Positions 22,109-35,060 of a DNA stretch of 64,000 nt are shown here, in pieces. Origin of the DNA: Diabrotica undecimpunctata. Taxonomy: Eukaryota > Arthropoda > Insecta > Coleoptera > Chrysomelidae. Within the stretch, counting starts at the first letter, position 1. Each line of letters begins with the position of its first letter. The stretch lies in NCBI RefSeq assembly GCF_040954645.1, contig NC_092810.1, forward strand, positions 13,068,377 to 13,132,376, written 5' to 3'. A model generated the notes under the pieces. That model worked only from the letters and a program-made list of their open reading frames with translations. It searched no databases and was not told the origin of the DNA. The translations under genes and the position numbers were made by a program.

Positions 22109-22909
22109 CAGTGGTCGTATTTTCGAATTCGTTCGAGCATATTTCGCATACGAAATTAGAAGAAATTCGCTCAAAATCCAGTTTTTTATATTTTCGAATA
22201 GTGCGTATACGAATTTTTTCGTATACGACGACACGAATGGGTATGAACCATTCGAATTTCGATGCTAGTATACGATCAAAGTAATTTTTGTCATTTCAGT
22301 TGTCACTGGGCCCGTGTACGTCAGATAAAATTTCAGCTGATAGTTTTTAATCGTTGTTTTAAATTGAACAATACAATAAAATTTACATTAATACCTACCA
22401 TATTTTTACATTGAACTTTGTTTTTAATGGGTGGTTTAAATAATTTTTAAATAGAAAGAAATAGTTAACGCCCTTGCCGAGGCGATAATATTAGCGGAAC
22501 GAAGAGGCAAGTTTACCAACCCATTCTTAACCATCTAGAGGACTATTCGGATGTACAATTTCAAAAATTGTACAGATTTACAAGGCCCCTCACAATGGAG
22601 TTGATAGAATGGCTTTTTTTTGTTCGGCCGACACTGAACCACCATATTTCATGCCCTTTTTTACTTCTTGTTTTAGATAACAAATTCACCATAAACTAGG
22701 TTAAGTAAAACTGCCAATTATTCTTCTTTTTTTATTATTTAAGTTTTGGTTGTTCGAATTTGCAGTGTTGCCGATGCAAATTCTTTTAGTATACGTATAA
22801 AATTTCGAAGGACGTTCAAAAATACAGATTCAAATTCGTATACGAAATTTTTCTTTCGAGTTAACTCGTATACGAAAAAATTCGATTGAATTCGAAAATA
22901 CGACCCCAG
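22109..22909. mobile_element. Second PIF/Harbinger-like TIR element
   Basis: TIR GGTCGTATTTTCGAATTC near 22113 is mirrored at about 22906, followed inward by many TTCGTATACGA motifs in both orientations. CAG on each side (22109-22111, 22907-22909) is the only target-repeat candidate and is not the usual TWA, so boundaries may be off by a base or two. A transposase fragment lies inside at 22465-22640. Confidence 0.7.
22465..22640 (+). pseudogene. PIF/Harbinger transposase N-terminal remnant
   Basis: Two frames joined by a shift read ALAEAIILAERRGKFTNPFL and then HLEDYSDVQFQKLYRFTRPL followed by MELIEWL. This is the pattern of a short acidic lead, FxxxYRFx(K/R), then a leucine-rich helix, seen before the DDE core in PIF/Harbinger proteins. 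No catalytic region remains. Confidence 0.55.
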
Positions 22910-23470
22910 GTTTGAAATGTAGGTGATCGTAAGCGGACGTTTTAGTTAGTCGGTCTAGGAACCGGCAAATTTGTAAAAAAAGTGATGAACACCCAAAGTA
23001 ATCTGTCAACTCTGGTAGGGGTAATCACTGTTTTGTTTGTTTGTAAGCCGTCCCTCATATGAGACATTGTAATACGGCGAGTACAACAAATTTGAAGGAT
23101 AACAACATGTTCCATTGTTGAGTTTTAAGAAGTCTGAAGTCTGTATCCAGTGCCATCCACTTCAACCTCACTTTATTTTTACGTGGTCGTCATTTCAGAC
23201 CATAGAAGTAGTTTGTATTTGATCGTGTGGCAGAGAGTTCAACCCCAGTTATATTTCCAGTTATGGTTTCAGAAATTTAAAGTTAAACCGTGAAATTCAG
23301 GTAACTTTTTAAGTGATTAAATTTTAAAGTAAAGACAGACATTTTTTTGCTAAAGTAATAATTGCTTTTATAACCAGTTAAATTTTTAATAAATAATATT
23401 GTAAATCTTATGACAGCTATTTATTATTATTTTTTTGATATTAATTTGTTTTGGTTTTTAAAGAAGGTTG
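22910..23470. other. No gene seen
   Basis: AT-rich region with no recognisable coding sequence. Confidence 0.5.
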
Positions 23471-23874
23471 ACCTCTCAAGGAATCTTCTACTTCTTCTTC
23501 TAATGGCGCTACAACCCTTTGTGAGTCTTGGCCTGCTTAACAATGTTCTTCCGTTCTGCCCTGTCGGATACTTTCCTTCGCCACTGCCTGATGTTCATGG
23601 TTTTAAGATCCCTCTCTACGTCGTCTATCCATCTTTTACGGGGCCTTCCTCTTGTTCTATTTCCTTGGGGCTTCCATCTCTGGACTACTTTTACAGCTCG
23701 ATTATCTGGCATTCTTTCTAGGTGACCAAGCCAGTTTAGTCTTTGTGATTTTACAAATCTGACAATATCTGCGCTCTGCATTAGTTCATCCAGCTCGTGG
23801 TTCATTTTAATCCTTCACGAACTATCGCTGCATTGGGTTGGTCCAAATATCTTCCTTAGTACCTCTCAAGGAAT
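23471..23874 (-). mobile_element. LINE 3' fragment with 14-bp TSD
   Basis: A 14-bp duplication ACCTCTCAAGGAAT (23471-23484 and 23861-23874) encloses a minus-strand LINE end. It encodes EVLRKIFGPTQ, then a stop, LDELMQSADIVRFVKSQRLN, LGHLERMPDNRAVKVV, TRGRPRKRWIDDVERDLKTM and QAKTHKGL before the natural stop. The 3' tail complements to GAAGAAGAAGTAGAAG. The C-terminal frame of 98 codons is open, so the copy is relatively young but heavily 5'-truncated. This is a different LINE subfamily from the one at 15.7 kb. Confidence 0.92.
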
Positions 23875-25313
23875 AGTTTCTTTTAAAATATATTTCTTTA
23901 TTTGCAATAATTTATTTCTGTATTATATTTGTGACCATTAATATAGTGTTTTTATATTGTCCGTGCAGTAACAATTTTTTTTTTGTTAGTTTTTTTGTGG
24001 CATCTACGGCTCCTAGAGTTTGTAAACACATGAAAGTTTTTTTCTTTGTATTTTTGTATTTTGCTACTATTGATATGATATTTTTGCATTGTCTATTTTG
24101 TAACTGTTTGTGGTAAGACACAATAAATGTTAAATTTTGTTTCTTAACATTTGTTTATTTTTTTTAACTTTTTTTGAGTTTTCCTTTGAAAAAGATATGT
24201 TTCTTTATGTTTGATAATTATTTCCCCAGTTACAACTAGCTTTGTAATGGTTATAATTTGGCACCTCGAAGTGGCGCTCTTTATAAATTACTAGAGGTGT
24301 TTCCTGTTTCCTTTTGGTTTGTTTGTCCCAAGTGATTTATGACCCTTTATTTCATTGTGTAGATACCCCAATCCGACCCATTTATTTCAAGTTATCCACG
24401 ACCCCAGCTCTCCAGCTAACCCCTGAGTGCCGTTCGCACATATAACGATTATTTTGCTTGCCCTATCTTCGCCCCCATAGTTTCTGTCTCCAATTTTCTA
24501 CCCCCATAATAATACCCTAAGGTAGGCAATTATATTTCGTTGCATACTTAGTACTGATATTACTATGTTTTAAAGTACGAACCCAAAACTGCGTTTATTT
24601 TTTACCTGATAGGTATAAAACTATTTTTTATTTCTGTAAACCTTTTTAGGAACGAATTTGTGGAAGGCACAAAAAAAATGTGTAAATGATTTTGTGTACT
24701 TTTCCCAATCGAGAATATCATAAACAAAACATTTAATGATTTAAATGGCTACTTATCAGAAAGGTTTGAGTTTTATTCTTGAAAAAAGTAATCAATAGAT
24801 TTTCGAAAAACTGTTTTATATTTAGTCGTTCTTCTGTCGTTCAGAGCAAAAGAACGGGTGTGGCTGTCCAGTGGGACTGCCGGTGGAAGTTACACTTCTA
24901 TACACGCATTCGCCGTTACAAATTTATTAGGGAGACAATCTGCACAATCATTACATATGTAATGCTATAGGTAAGACATAGCAGAAAGAGAAACAGAATT
25001 AATAACAACTTACCAATAATTAATAAACAACTTTTGACCTGTAATAGGAGTATCGTAAATGAAGGATTGAATCAATATTTTGATAAAAATGTATATTTTT
25101 ATTTTCATATATTTATGTATGAAAGGAGTAGAATGCAAAAACTTTTTTACACATACTCTGCAGTAAAGTTCATTGTTTATTTTGTTATTAATATAATAAT
25201 ACAATACAAATTAGAATGTACAAATGTACAAAGTATTTAAAAATGACAATAATATACATAACTTTTCTACTTACGCACATAATATGTTTAATTTACCATG
25301 TAATAATATTAAT
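23875..25313. other. No gene; shared repeat module at 24456-24545
   Basis: Mostly AT-rich. The segment around 24456-24545 (TTGCTTGCCCTATCTTCG, ACCCCCATAAT, GGTAGGCAATTATA) recurs in diverged form at about 47776-47866. A perfect 16-bp palindrome CATTACATATGTAATG lies at about 24949-24964. A moderately GC-rich stretch at 24840-24940 has no assignment. Confidence 0.5.
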
Positions 25314-25319
25314 AAAAAA
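25314..25319 (-). terminator. Pol III T-tract after the tRNA
   Basis: Six thymines on the minus strand start 3 bases past the tRNA-like 3' end, the normal Pol III termination signal. Confidence 0.6.
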
Positions 25320-25322
25320 GTC

Positions 25323-25394
25323 CTCCCCGACTGGGAATAGAACCCCGGTCTCCCGCGTGACAGGCGGGGATACTGACTACTATACTACCGAGAA
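25323..25394 (-). tRNA. tRNA-Asp (GTC)-like gene, possibly degenerate
   Basis: The 72-nt minus-strand sequence starts TTCTCGGTAGTATAGTAGTC and has the anticodon arm CCGCCTGTCACGCGG with a GTC anticodon. It ends in a CGGGG TTCTATT CCCAG T-arm and TCGGGGA acceptor strand. It closely follows eukaryotic tRNA-Asp. Departures are notable: the B box has TTCTATT in place of TTCGATT, one T-stem pair is mismatched, G18 is A, and the acceptor stem relies on wobble pairs. A T6 terminator follows. It may be an old tRNA gene, a pseudogene or a tRNA-derived repeat head; no CCA is encoded. Confidence 0.75.
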
Positions 25395-26544
25395 CATGAC
25401 ACAAACGTATTTCAAAATTGACAGTTCTGGATCATACAGTGATTTATTGAGATTATTATTTTGAAATACAAAAGACTAATATAATTATGAACATTTAATA
25501 AATAATACAAAACATATCACATAAATAATAATATTAATAAATATTTTATTATATATACATATACTATTATATGTATATATATCTTTATATAATATATAAT
25601 ATTAAATTATATATACAAAAGGAACATTTTTATATTCGAGAGAGGAAGAGAGAGAAAATATATCTTCTGTCTCTCTCTTACTCATTATCTTACATATGTA
25701 ATGATTTCACAGATTCACTCCCATACAAATTTCCAACGTGGAGCGCGCGTATAGAAGTATATCTTCAAAAAAACACTTTATGTAGTTATACCAATAAAAT
25801 CTCTTCAAAAACCAAATATCTTTTTAATAATTACCATTTTAGACAACCTTTAAACATGCAACACTGCAATTCTCGTTTTAATTGCACCCTAAATCAACAA
25901 TATAAAATTGCACGTCGTCGTAATTCCCGTTGTAAAAGAAACTCATTTACATCAACATTTTTACAGTATACTGCTGGAGCTTTTTTAAACTTTAAAAACT
26001 TGAGACTGCTGCTTTCACCGCCTTTTATTTAATAAAACAAAAACGTTGAAGCGTCTAATGTAAAACTGAAACATTCTTAAGAGAGTAGTGCAAACAGGTT
26101 CGTTTGGCTTCCATTAAGTATTTCCTTATTGAAAATTATCTTCTTTTCGTGCAGACAGTTTTTTGCAATGGTAGGAAACCGTAGAAATTCAAGCTTCAAG
26201 ATAAAACTGCGTTTTATAAAGAACAACACAATTGTACTTTTTATACACTGTTAAAATATATTATAGGGGTCCTTTTCATACGGTTCGCAAAATTATTTAA
26301 TAGAAACTGACAATAATTGCTAATAGTTTTCATTGTTATGAATGTCAGTTTGTCAGATTTTTGCAAGCTTTTATGTTAAATATAAATCCAGATCCAGATA
26401 TATATTTATACACAATAAAAATGCTTGGAAATACATACAAATACATGCAAATATAATTTTGAAATGTAGTTTTAAAGTGTGTGCAATTAAAACTTCCATA
26501 TTAAGAATATTTATTATAATATCTATTCTTATGACTACTCTTAT
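25395..26544. other. No gene seen; low-complexity AT and GA runs
   Basis: Long AT-rich low-complexity sequence at 25480-25620 is followed by GAGA/TCTC runs near 25635-25680. 25880-26030 contains a 50-codon open stretch with no similarity. Confidence 0.5.
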
Positions 26545-26570
26545 GAGTACCGGTACGAAACAAATACCTA

Positions 26571-29237
26571 TACAGGGTGAGTCATGAGGAACTTTACATA
26601 CTTCTACCATATGTAGAGTCCCTTAGGGAGCATATCATGTGGCCACTAAAAAATGTCAACTCCTCTTCTTTATTAATTAACAGGGTGATTTGTGTAATTG
26701 ACCATTTATTTCATTTTACTGTAGTGTTTATACGGCTCATTTGATTTTTTTAATTTTTGCATGATACAGTACACTACTATCAAGCATTCGACTGGTATTA
26801 GCTAAACTAAAAAATTCCAGGACTGGCTTTGGAAAAATTAATTTAGAGATTCGTATTAAATATTACACTGTATATATATTTTTTTTAAAATGCAATAAGT
26901 GATTTTCAAACTACATAAATAGCCAATGAAAACGACATATGCGACAATGTTGTCGCACTTTTATTAAATTTTTAGTGAACGATCAAATCTTACCAAAAAT
27001 AGAACAACCATAATGAAGTATCAAATTATAAGGTAATTAATTTAAACAAATGTTATAAATTTCAAACATTTTAATTGAAATGATAAACTGAGTCACTGCA
27101 CAACAAAAAACAGTAACTACTAACAATAACGAAGAACAATTTAAAAAAAAACTAAAAATATGTACATAGTTATGATAAACCCATAAATTAGAACTGGAAA
27201 AGATACAATAATGGTAACAAAATAAAAATAATTCAAAATAGATTTTCGAAATGGAACCCTGCAGCCTGTACACATTTTTGTTGCCGAATTGTTAATTGAC
27301 GTATTGAATTACGGATACTCTGGGGATCGTTTCTAATAGTATTACAACAATGTATAATTCTATCAATTAATTGTTGTCGGTTATTAATATTCACTGCGTA
27401 AACTAGTTGCTTCAATCGTGCCGAAATATGGTAATTAACGGGATTGAAATCAGGGGATCTTGAAGGCCACGAAATAGGACCTGCACGTCCTATCCACCTG
27501 TTGCCATAAACATTATTGAGATGTTGTCTCACTGCCAGTAAAAAGTGTGGGGGTGCCCCATCATGCTGAAAATACATCCCTCGGATAGCAACGTTCGCGT
27601 TGGCAAGCAAATTCGGCAAAATATTTTGTAGAAAGTTCAAATAGACCTGCCCTGTTAAAGGACCATCAAAAAAGTGAGGACCTACTAATTGATTATTTAT
27701 GACACCAATCCACACGTTAACCGAAAACCTTAACTAAGAACGACGTTCTTGAATAGCATGGGGATTTTCTTCTGCCCACACATGTGAATTTCGTGAATTA
27801 TTTATCCCGTCTCTGGTAAATTGGGCTTCATCTGTAAATAGTGTCCTGTATAGCGTTGGTCGATTATTGTTAATCCATCTACAAAATTCCAACCTATCGA
27901 TCTCATCTCCAGCATGTAGTCGCTGAACCATTTGAATGTGATATGGGTATAGATTATTTTTTTGTAAGACTCTACTTACTTTTGATTGAGTAACATTGAG
28001 TTCTCGACTTACTTGTCTAGTGCTTATTGTAGGGTTCATAGTAACGGCGTCCATAATGTCATCTTCCTGCGCTTCATCTACCTGTCGCTCTGTTGTTCCA
28101 CTAGGAAAAGTGCCATTTTCTCGCAAATAATTAAAAACTGACCCAAATGTTGGATGACTGGGAGTTCGACGATTAGAAAATCTCCTGCGATATTCTCTAC
28201 TAGCAGCCCTACCATTCCCATTACAGAATCCATAAACAAATATTATGTCTGCATATTCTGTGGTCGAAAACTGATGTGGCATTTTGAACGAAAGTAACAA
28301 AAGCTCTACCAAAACTAACACAATGTACTTAACGTAGATATGACAGAAGAAATATGTATTCTTGTACACATAAATAACAATTGATAATGACAATAATGAC
28401 AATGGATATAAAATATCAAGAAACGTCAAACGGTCAACGCCAACCTTCATTTTAAACTTTTTTAGATTTATTTTTATTTAGTACAATTGATGCAATGTAT
28501 TATTATTTGACATAAAATTTTAATCATTTACAATCAACAAAAACTAACACATACAAGAGGTTTGACTTTTTATTAAATTTAATTTATTATTTATCGAAAA
28601 TAATGCCCCAATACGATCTATGAGTAAAAATTTAAAATTGATAAACAATTGATTCTATCGTAGAGATAATACAAAGTGACAGTAAAGATGTTAATTTTCT
28701 ACGTATTAGATTATGTTGTAGGAACTCATTTTAATTAAAATGTTTGAAATTTATAACATTTGTTTAAATTAATACCTTATACTTTGATACTTCATTATGG
28801 TTGTTCTATTTTTGGTAAGATTTGATCGTTCACTAAAAATTTAATAAAAGTGCGACAACATTGTCGCATATGTCGTTTTCATTGGCTATTTATGTAGTTT
28901 GAAAATCACTTATTGCATTTTAAAAAAAATATATACAGGGTGTAATATTTAATACGAATTCCTAAATTAATTTTTCCAAAGCCAGTCCTGGAATTTTTTA
29001 GTTTAGCTAATACCAGTCGAATGCTTGATAGTAGTGTACTGTATCATGCAAAAATTAAAAAAATTAAATGAGCCGTATAAACACTACAGTAAAATGAAAT
29101 AAATGGTCAATTACACAAATCACCCTGTTAATTAATAAAGAAGAGGAGTTGACATTTTTTAGTGGCCACATGATATGCTACCTGAGGGAATCTACATATG
29201 GTAGAAGTATGTAAAGTTCCCCATGACTCACCCTGTA
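26571..29237. mobile_element. mariner-superfamily element with ~500-bp TIRs
   Basis: Termini CAGGGTGAGTCATG at 26573 and its mirror at 29235, each flanked by TA. The inverted repeats run about 500 bp inward (to about 27080 and from about 28730) with only scattered differences. CAGGGTG recurs inside the TIRs at 26681 and its mirror at about 29127, and as CAGGGTGT at 28936. Total 2663 bp, with one transposase gene on the minus strand. Confidence 0.93.
27233..28282 (-). pseudogene. IS630/Tc1/mariner transposase, one stop, third Asp lost
   Basis: A 350-codon frame starts MPHQFSTTEYADIIFVYGF. It has an N-terminal DNA-binding region (STRQVSRELNVTQSKVSRVL), then the DDE domain: TLFTDEAQFTRDG (first Asp), SVNVWIGVI, MYFQHDGAPPHF (second Asp) and WPSRSPDFNPVNYHISARL. 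The position 42 residues after the second Asp, normally Asp in the DD41D-spaced relatives, is Asn here. A single TAG at 27734-27736 follows the QERRS segment. The start is chosen because it opens the conserved N-terminus. Apart from these two lesions the gene is complete and lies within its own TIRs. The protein would be inactive even with readthrough. Confidence 0.9.
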
Positions 29238-29699
29238 TACGTTAAGCACTGCAGACGATCAAGTAGTGATTGCCCAAGACTAAGAAAACCTCAGTTACCT
29301 GATGAAGAAACTACAAGAAGAATATACCAAGGCTGGTCTAGATATTAACCTCGCGAAAAGATTGTACCTATCTAAAAGTGAAGAAGACATAGAAGATCTC
29401 TAGATTGACGACAACAACAATCAAAGGAAAGGATACATTCAAATACTTGGGGTTTATAATCACGAACCTCCATTAGGCCAAGTTTTCAACATTCTCTCTG
29501 ATGTCTTCTTCAGGCCTTCCTAAGTCTGTCTCCCGAGCCCCCACACACTACTACCAACTAGTAGTGAATTAATAAGTAAAAGGTTATTTGTGTCAGTTAC
29601 AAAGGTAAAATAGTAGGCTTTGAAAATGACAGTTTTCATGATATTACCTTTTTAATCGGTCTGTGTGACTTGTCTTTGTTAAAAGTAAATTGTTTTGTA

Positions 29700-30660
29700 G
29701 AAGAGTTAACAGATATGATCTAAGTATTCGGAGAAAGTTCGATAAATTGCTTACTTGCATCCAGAATAATCACGACCGATATCTTGAACGGGGGAAGCCA
29801 AACGCAAGAGCTTTTGAAAAATGAATAGATCGTTTTGTTCGCACTGGCTCAGTTTTATATGAAAAAAATGAGAGAACAAAAACTGTTCTAAGTAAAGAAA
29901 AGGAATATGATGTACTGATTGCTACTACTGAACATTGTCACATCAGCACTTGTGAAATTTCACGTCAAACTTCGGCGGCAAAAATCATTCGTAAACATAA
30001 ACTGCATCTTTACTGGATACAGTTACATCAAGAATTGACAGTCGATGATTATCAACGCAGATTAGCTTTTTGTCAATGATCTTAGCACCAAGTGCAAAGA
30101 GACCGATTGTTTTTTCGAATATGTGCTTTTTGGAGATAAGGCTACATCAAGCAATCCCTATTTTCTTAACACTCATAGTTAAACTAGGTGGTCTATAAAT
30201 GTTTGAGGTGGTATGGTTGACGAATATGTAATTGGCCCACATTTTTTTGAAGGTAGTATGAATGCTGCCATTTATCTGGATTTTCTAAATAATCATTGGT
30301 TTTCTAAATAATCACAAACCACAACGAATGTGGTTTTTACACGACGGTACTTCAGTTTACCACACTGCTCATTCACAATCATTTAAATCATAACTTTCCT
30401 GAGAGGTAGATAGGCAGAGGAGGACCAACTGTTTGGTCACCGCGATCACCGAAATTTTCCAAAATTGATTTTTCCACGTGGGGCTATATAAAACATCTTG
30501 TATACCAAAAGTCCCCAATAACGCCAGATGATATTAGAAATAGAATAAGAAACCCAATTCTAAGAACAAGAATAACTATGTTTGTCTAAAAGGAAATAAA
30601 GTATTTATTTATTTATTTATTTATTATGTCATAATTTCAGACGGTACCCTTTCAGCCCTG
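29700..30660 (+). pseudogene. Decayed mariner-superfamily transposase
   Basis: Starts with FVEELTDMI followed by a stop and FGES, and proceeds through frame changes: KTVLSKEKEYDVLIATTEH, HLYWIQLHQELTVDDYQRRL, LFGDKATSSN (first Asp), WSINV.GGMV, IGPHFFEGSM, a broken LHDGTSVYH-like second box, and WSPRSPKFSKIDFSTWGYIK (third Asp). The order matches the Tc1/mariner relatives with a long N-terminus. The likely 3' terminus is near GTACCCTTTCAGCCCTGTA at 30642-30660. Many stops and frameshifts mean this is an old copy, distinct from the one at 26.6 kb. Confidence 0.75.
30602..30627 (+). repeat. (ATTT)n microsatellite
   Basis: Six tandem TATT/ATTT units. Confidence 0.85.
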
Positions 30661-32436
<1,776 letters not shown>

Positions 32437-32455
<19 letters not shown>

Positions 32456-33562
32456 GGTCTAAGATTCGATAACAAACAACACTGCGAAGAAAGAGTCAAG
32501 ATAGATAAACTAGCTCATACCAGAGCTTTCTTTGACAGATTTGTAGAAAATTGCAAATCTGCATATTCTCCCTCTGAATATTTGATAATTGAATCGTTAA
32601 GAGGGAGATGAGCTTTTAGGCAATATGTGCCAAAGAAGCCATCGAAATATGTAATCAAGGTACATGTGTTAGTTGACGCACGTACGCACTACCTACTCAA
32701 TATGGAGGTGTATGTGAGACAACAGCCGGAATGTCCATTCCGAATTAGCAATTCCCCGAAAGACATTGTAGAAAGATTGGTTGCTCCCGTGTCTGGGACC
32801 AAACATAATATAACGTTTGATAACTGGTACACTAGTCGTGATCTTTTGGTGAAGTTGCAGAAGACTCACAATTTAACTGCAGTAGACACTATTAGCAAAA
32901 ATAAGCCTAATTTGCCCATATAATTCCTAAAAGGGAAAGAAAGAGAAGTTTTTTCTAGTATGCTTGGATTTCAGAACTAATACACTATTCTTTCATATAT
33001 GTACCAAAGAAAGGAAATGAAGTTTTACTTATATCTTCTCTCCACCCATGATACACCAGTAACAGGTACTCCTAATAAGCTGCCTAAAATTATTTCCTTT
33101 TATAATTCGACCAAAGGCGGAGTTGACGTAATAAACGAGCTATCTGCATCATATAATGTAGCACGCAACAGTCGTCGCTGACCTTTAACAATTCATTTTT
33201 CTCTAATGAACACTGTGCAGGAATCAATAGCCAGATCATTCACATACAAAACAACGATAGTTCTTACATTGTTAGAAGACTTTTCCTAAAGAAAATGGGT
33301 TTCCAATTGATGGAAGAACATCAAATAGAAATAATGAGTAGCCCTAGATTGTATAGAGAGTTGAGAAGCAGTATCCGAAAGATTTTAGGTGAAAATTCCG
33401 AACCGACTGTAAAGGAGAGGAAACCTAATCAGCAGGGACGATGTTCAAAATGTCCCAGAAGTAGAGACTGGAAATCTAGATACCTGTGTGAGGCCTGTGA
33501 AATTTTTTTGTGTTTAGAACATTGTATGACTGACTGCGAAAATTGCTCCAACTTTAAGAACT
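32437..33562 (+). pseudogene. piggyBac transposase fragment (second family)
   Basis: Segments in order: LGLRFDNKQHCEERVKIDKL, FDRFVENCKSAYSPSEYLII, a damaged first catalytic box where VDE-type sequence reads IIESLRGR, a TGA, RQYVPKKPSKYVIKVHVLVD, NITFDNWYTSRDLL (second Asp), KIISFYNSTKGGVDVINELS (third Asp). After stops comes a 33295-33562 frame ending in the zinc domain GRCSKCPRSRDW...YLCEAC...CLEHC...CENC. The N-terminal part is missing and the left border abuts the RNase H LINE at about 32440. Dead copy. The 3' terminus with palindrome and TTAA was not found. Confidence 0.85.
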
Positions 33563-33844
33563 GATAACTCAACAAATAATCTGTAAAATTTGATGTTCTT
33601 TTTTTTTAATATGCGAGATACTCCTTCTATATTGTAGTTTCTTGTTTTGATACTATTAATTTTGATAGAAATGTATTAAATCTCCGGTCATAATAAACAT
33701 TTTTTTTTTGAAAAAAAAGTTGTTATTTCATATAATTGGTTTCATATTATAATGTTCAATAGTAAACTATTATTAGCAAAAATATTCTTCTGGAATTTAT
33801 GTAAAGTATTCTGAAGCTATAGTAATATACATAATCCTAAACCC
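33563..33844. other. piggyBac 3' flank, no gene
   Basis: AT-rich, with an AATAAAC motif near 33691. Confidence 0.4.
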
Positions 33845-35060
33845 ACGCTAAGGTGTCGGGTGTAATGTCTTTAGTTAGTTGCATGTACAATTTTTTTCCA
33901 TTGCTTCTTATTCTTTGAATGTTCTTTGCTGATTCCTCGTGTCTCTAGGATTGAGGTTACATTATCATCCCATGTCTTCATTGGCCTGCCCCTTGATCTC
34001 TTGGTTTTTCTTCTGGCTTCCCATACTTTTTTAACTGGTCTTTCTTGATTCATTCTAACCATGTATCCGTACCATCTCAGTTGGGCCTCTTCAGTTTTCT
34101 TAATAATTGGTTGGACCTTAAAATGTTCTCTGATTGCCTCATTTCTAATCCTGTCTTACCTGGTTATACCCATTATTCTTCTAAGAAACTACATTTCTAT
34201 GCTCTGAATTTTCGATTTTAATTTATCAGTAAGCGTCCAACTTTCACTACCAAAAGTTAAAATCGGCACAAACCCTGTCTTGTATATGGTCACTTTTGGC
34301 TTTTTGGGATACTTTTTTTTTCGACAAAAACATACTTTTAATTGCGTTGTACATTAGAACAGCACTTTCTATTCTGGAACTTATTTCAGTTTCTTCAGTT
34401 CCTCTGTTCTCTGTTTGTACTCCCAAGTATTTGTAAGTATCGACTTGTTTAAGTGTATTTCCGTTAAGTGTTATCTTCGTTTGTTTTCTATTTTTTCCAC
34501 ATACCATTACGTTTGTCTTCTCATTATTGATCCTTAAATTTCGTTTAATTAGTGCAGCGTTCCATACTTGTAAATTTCAATTAAGTGCTTCTTCGTTTAT
34601 CCCAAATATCACTAGATCGTCTGCGTATGCACACTCTGAGATCCACACTGCTTCTAGATTTCTATGTCCGGCATATAATTTCAATGTTTCTGCTCTAGTT
34701 TCTTTAATTATGTTATCCAAGAAAATGGTCAACTGTTTGGGGCATAGGACTCCTCCTTGACGTAGACCCTCATTTACTATAAACTCTTCGGATTCCAGAT
34801 TATGGGTTCTGATTCTATATATGTATGTCTAGATACTCATAATGGCTTGCCTGAGTTTGATTTTCACACCTTTCTTTTTTAAACATATTATGTCAATTAC
34901 CTTCCTTGGAGTACTATCAAATGCCTTTTTTAAGTCTATAAAGGCTTGGTGTAACTCACTGCTTGAGTTCCGTGTGTTTTGTATTAGTTTCTTGATAGCA
35001 AAAATATGATATTGGATACTTCTGCCTTTTCTAAATCCACTCTTTGATTGTTTCATTTTA
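33845..35060 (-). pseudogene. LINE RT and C-terminus, 5'-truncated
   Basis: On the minus strand from 35056: SGFRKGRSIQYHIFAIKKLI, FIDLKKAFDSTPR, VNEGLRQGGVLCPKQLTIFL, SECAYADDLVIFG (catalytic box near 34640), NLRINNEKTNVMVCGKNRKQ, YKYLGVQTENRG, and, after a shift, MVRMNQERPVKKVWEARRKT followed by RGRPMKTWDD. The GGV in place of the usual GDS in the RQG box is unusual. Several stops. This is another LINE subfamily, related in layout to the 2.2-kb copy. Confidence 0.85.

Larger units (their letters stand above)
26545..29460 (+). pseudogene. LINE reverse transcriptase fragment split by mariner
   Basis: The 3' part (29238-29460) encodes ADDQVVIAQD, the RT catalytic box, followed by EEYTKAGLDINLAKR, a shifted IKGKDTFKYLGFII. 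The short 5' flank before the mariner (about 26545-26570) continues the same frame as YRYETNTYT when the insert and one TA are removed. The LINE is truncated on both sides. The ADDQVV box matches the LINE at 61.8 kb, so they are probably related. Confidence 0.65.

Noticed and set aside
25571..26032. 153-codon open frame
   Set aside because: Starts in low-complexity AT and GA runs, has biased composition and no recognisable domain.
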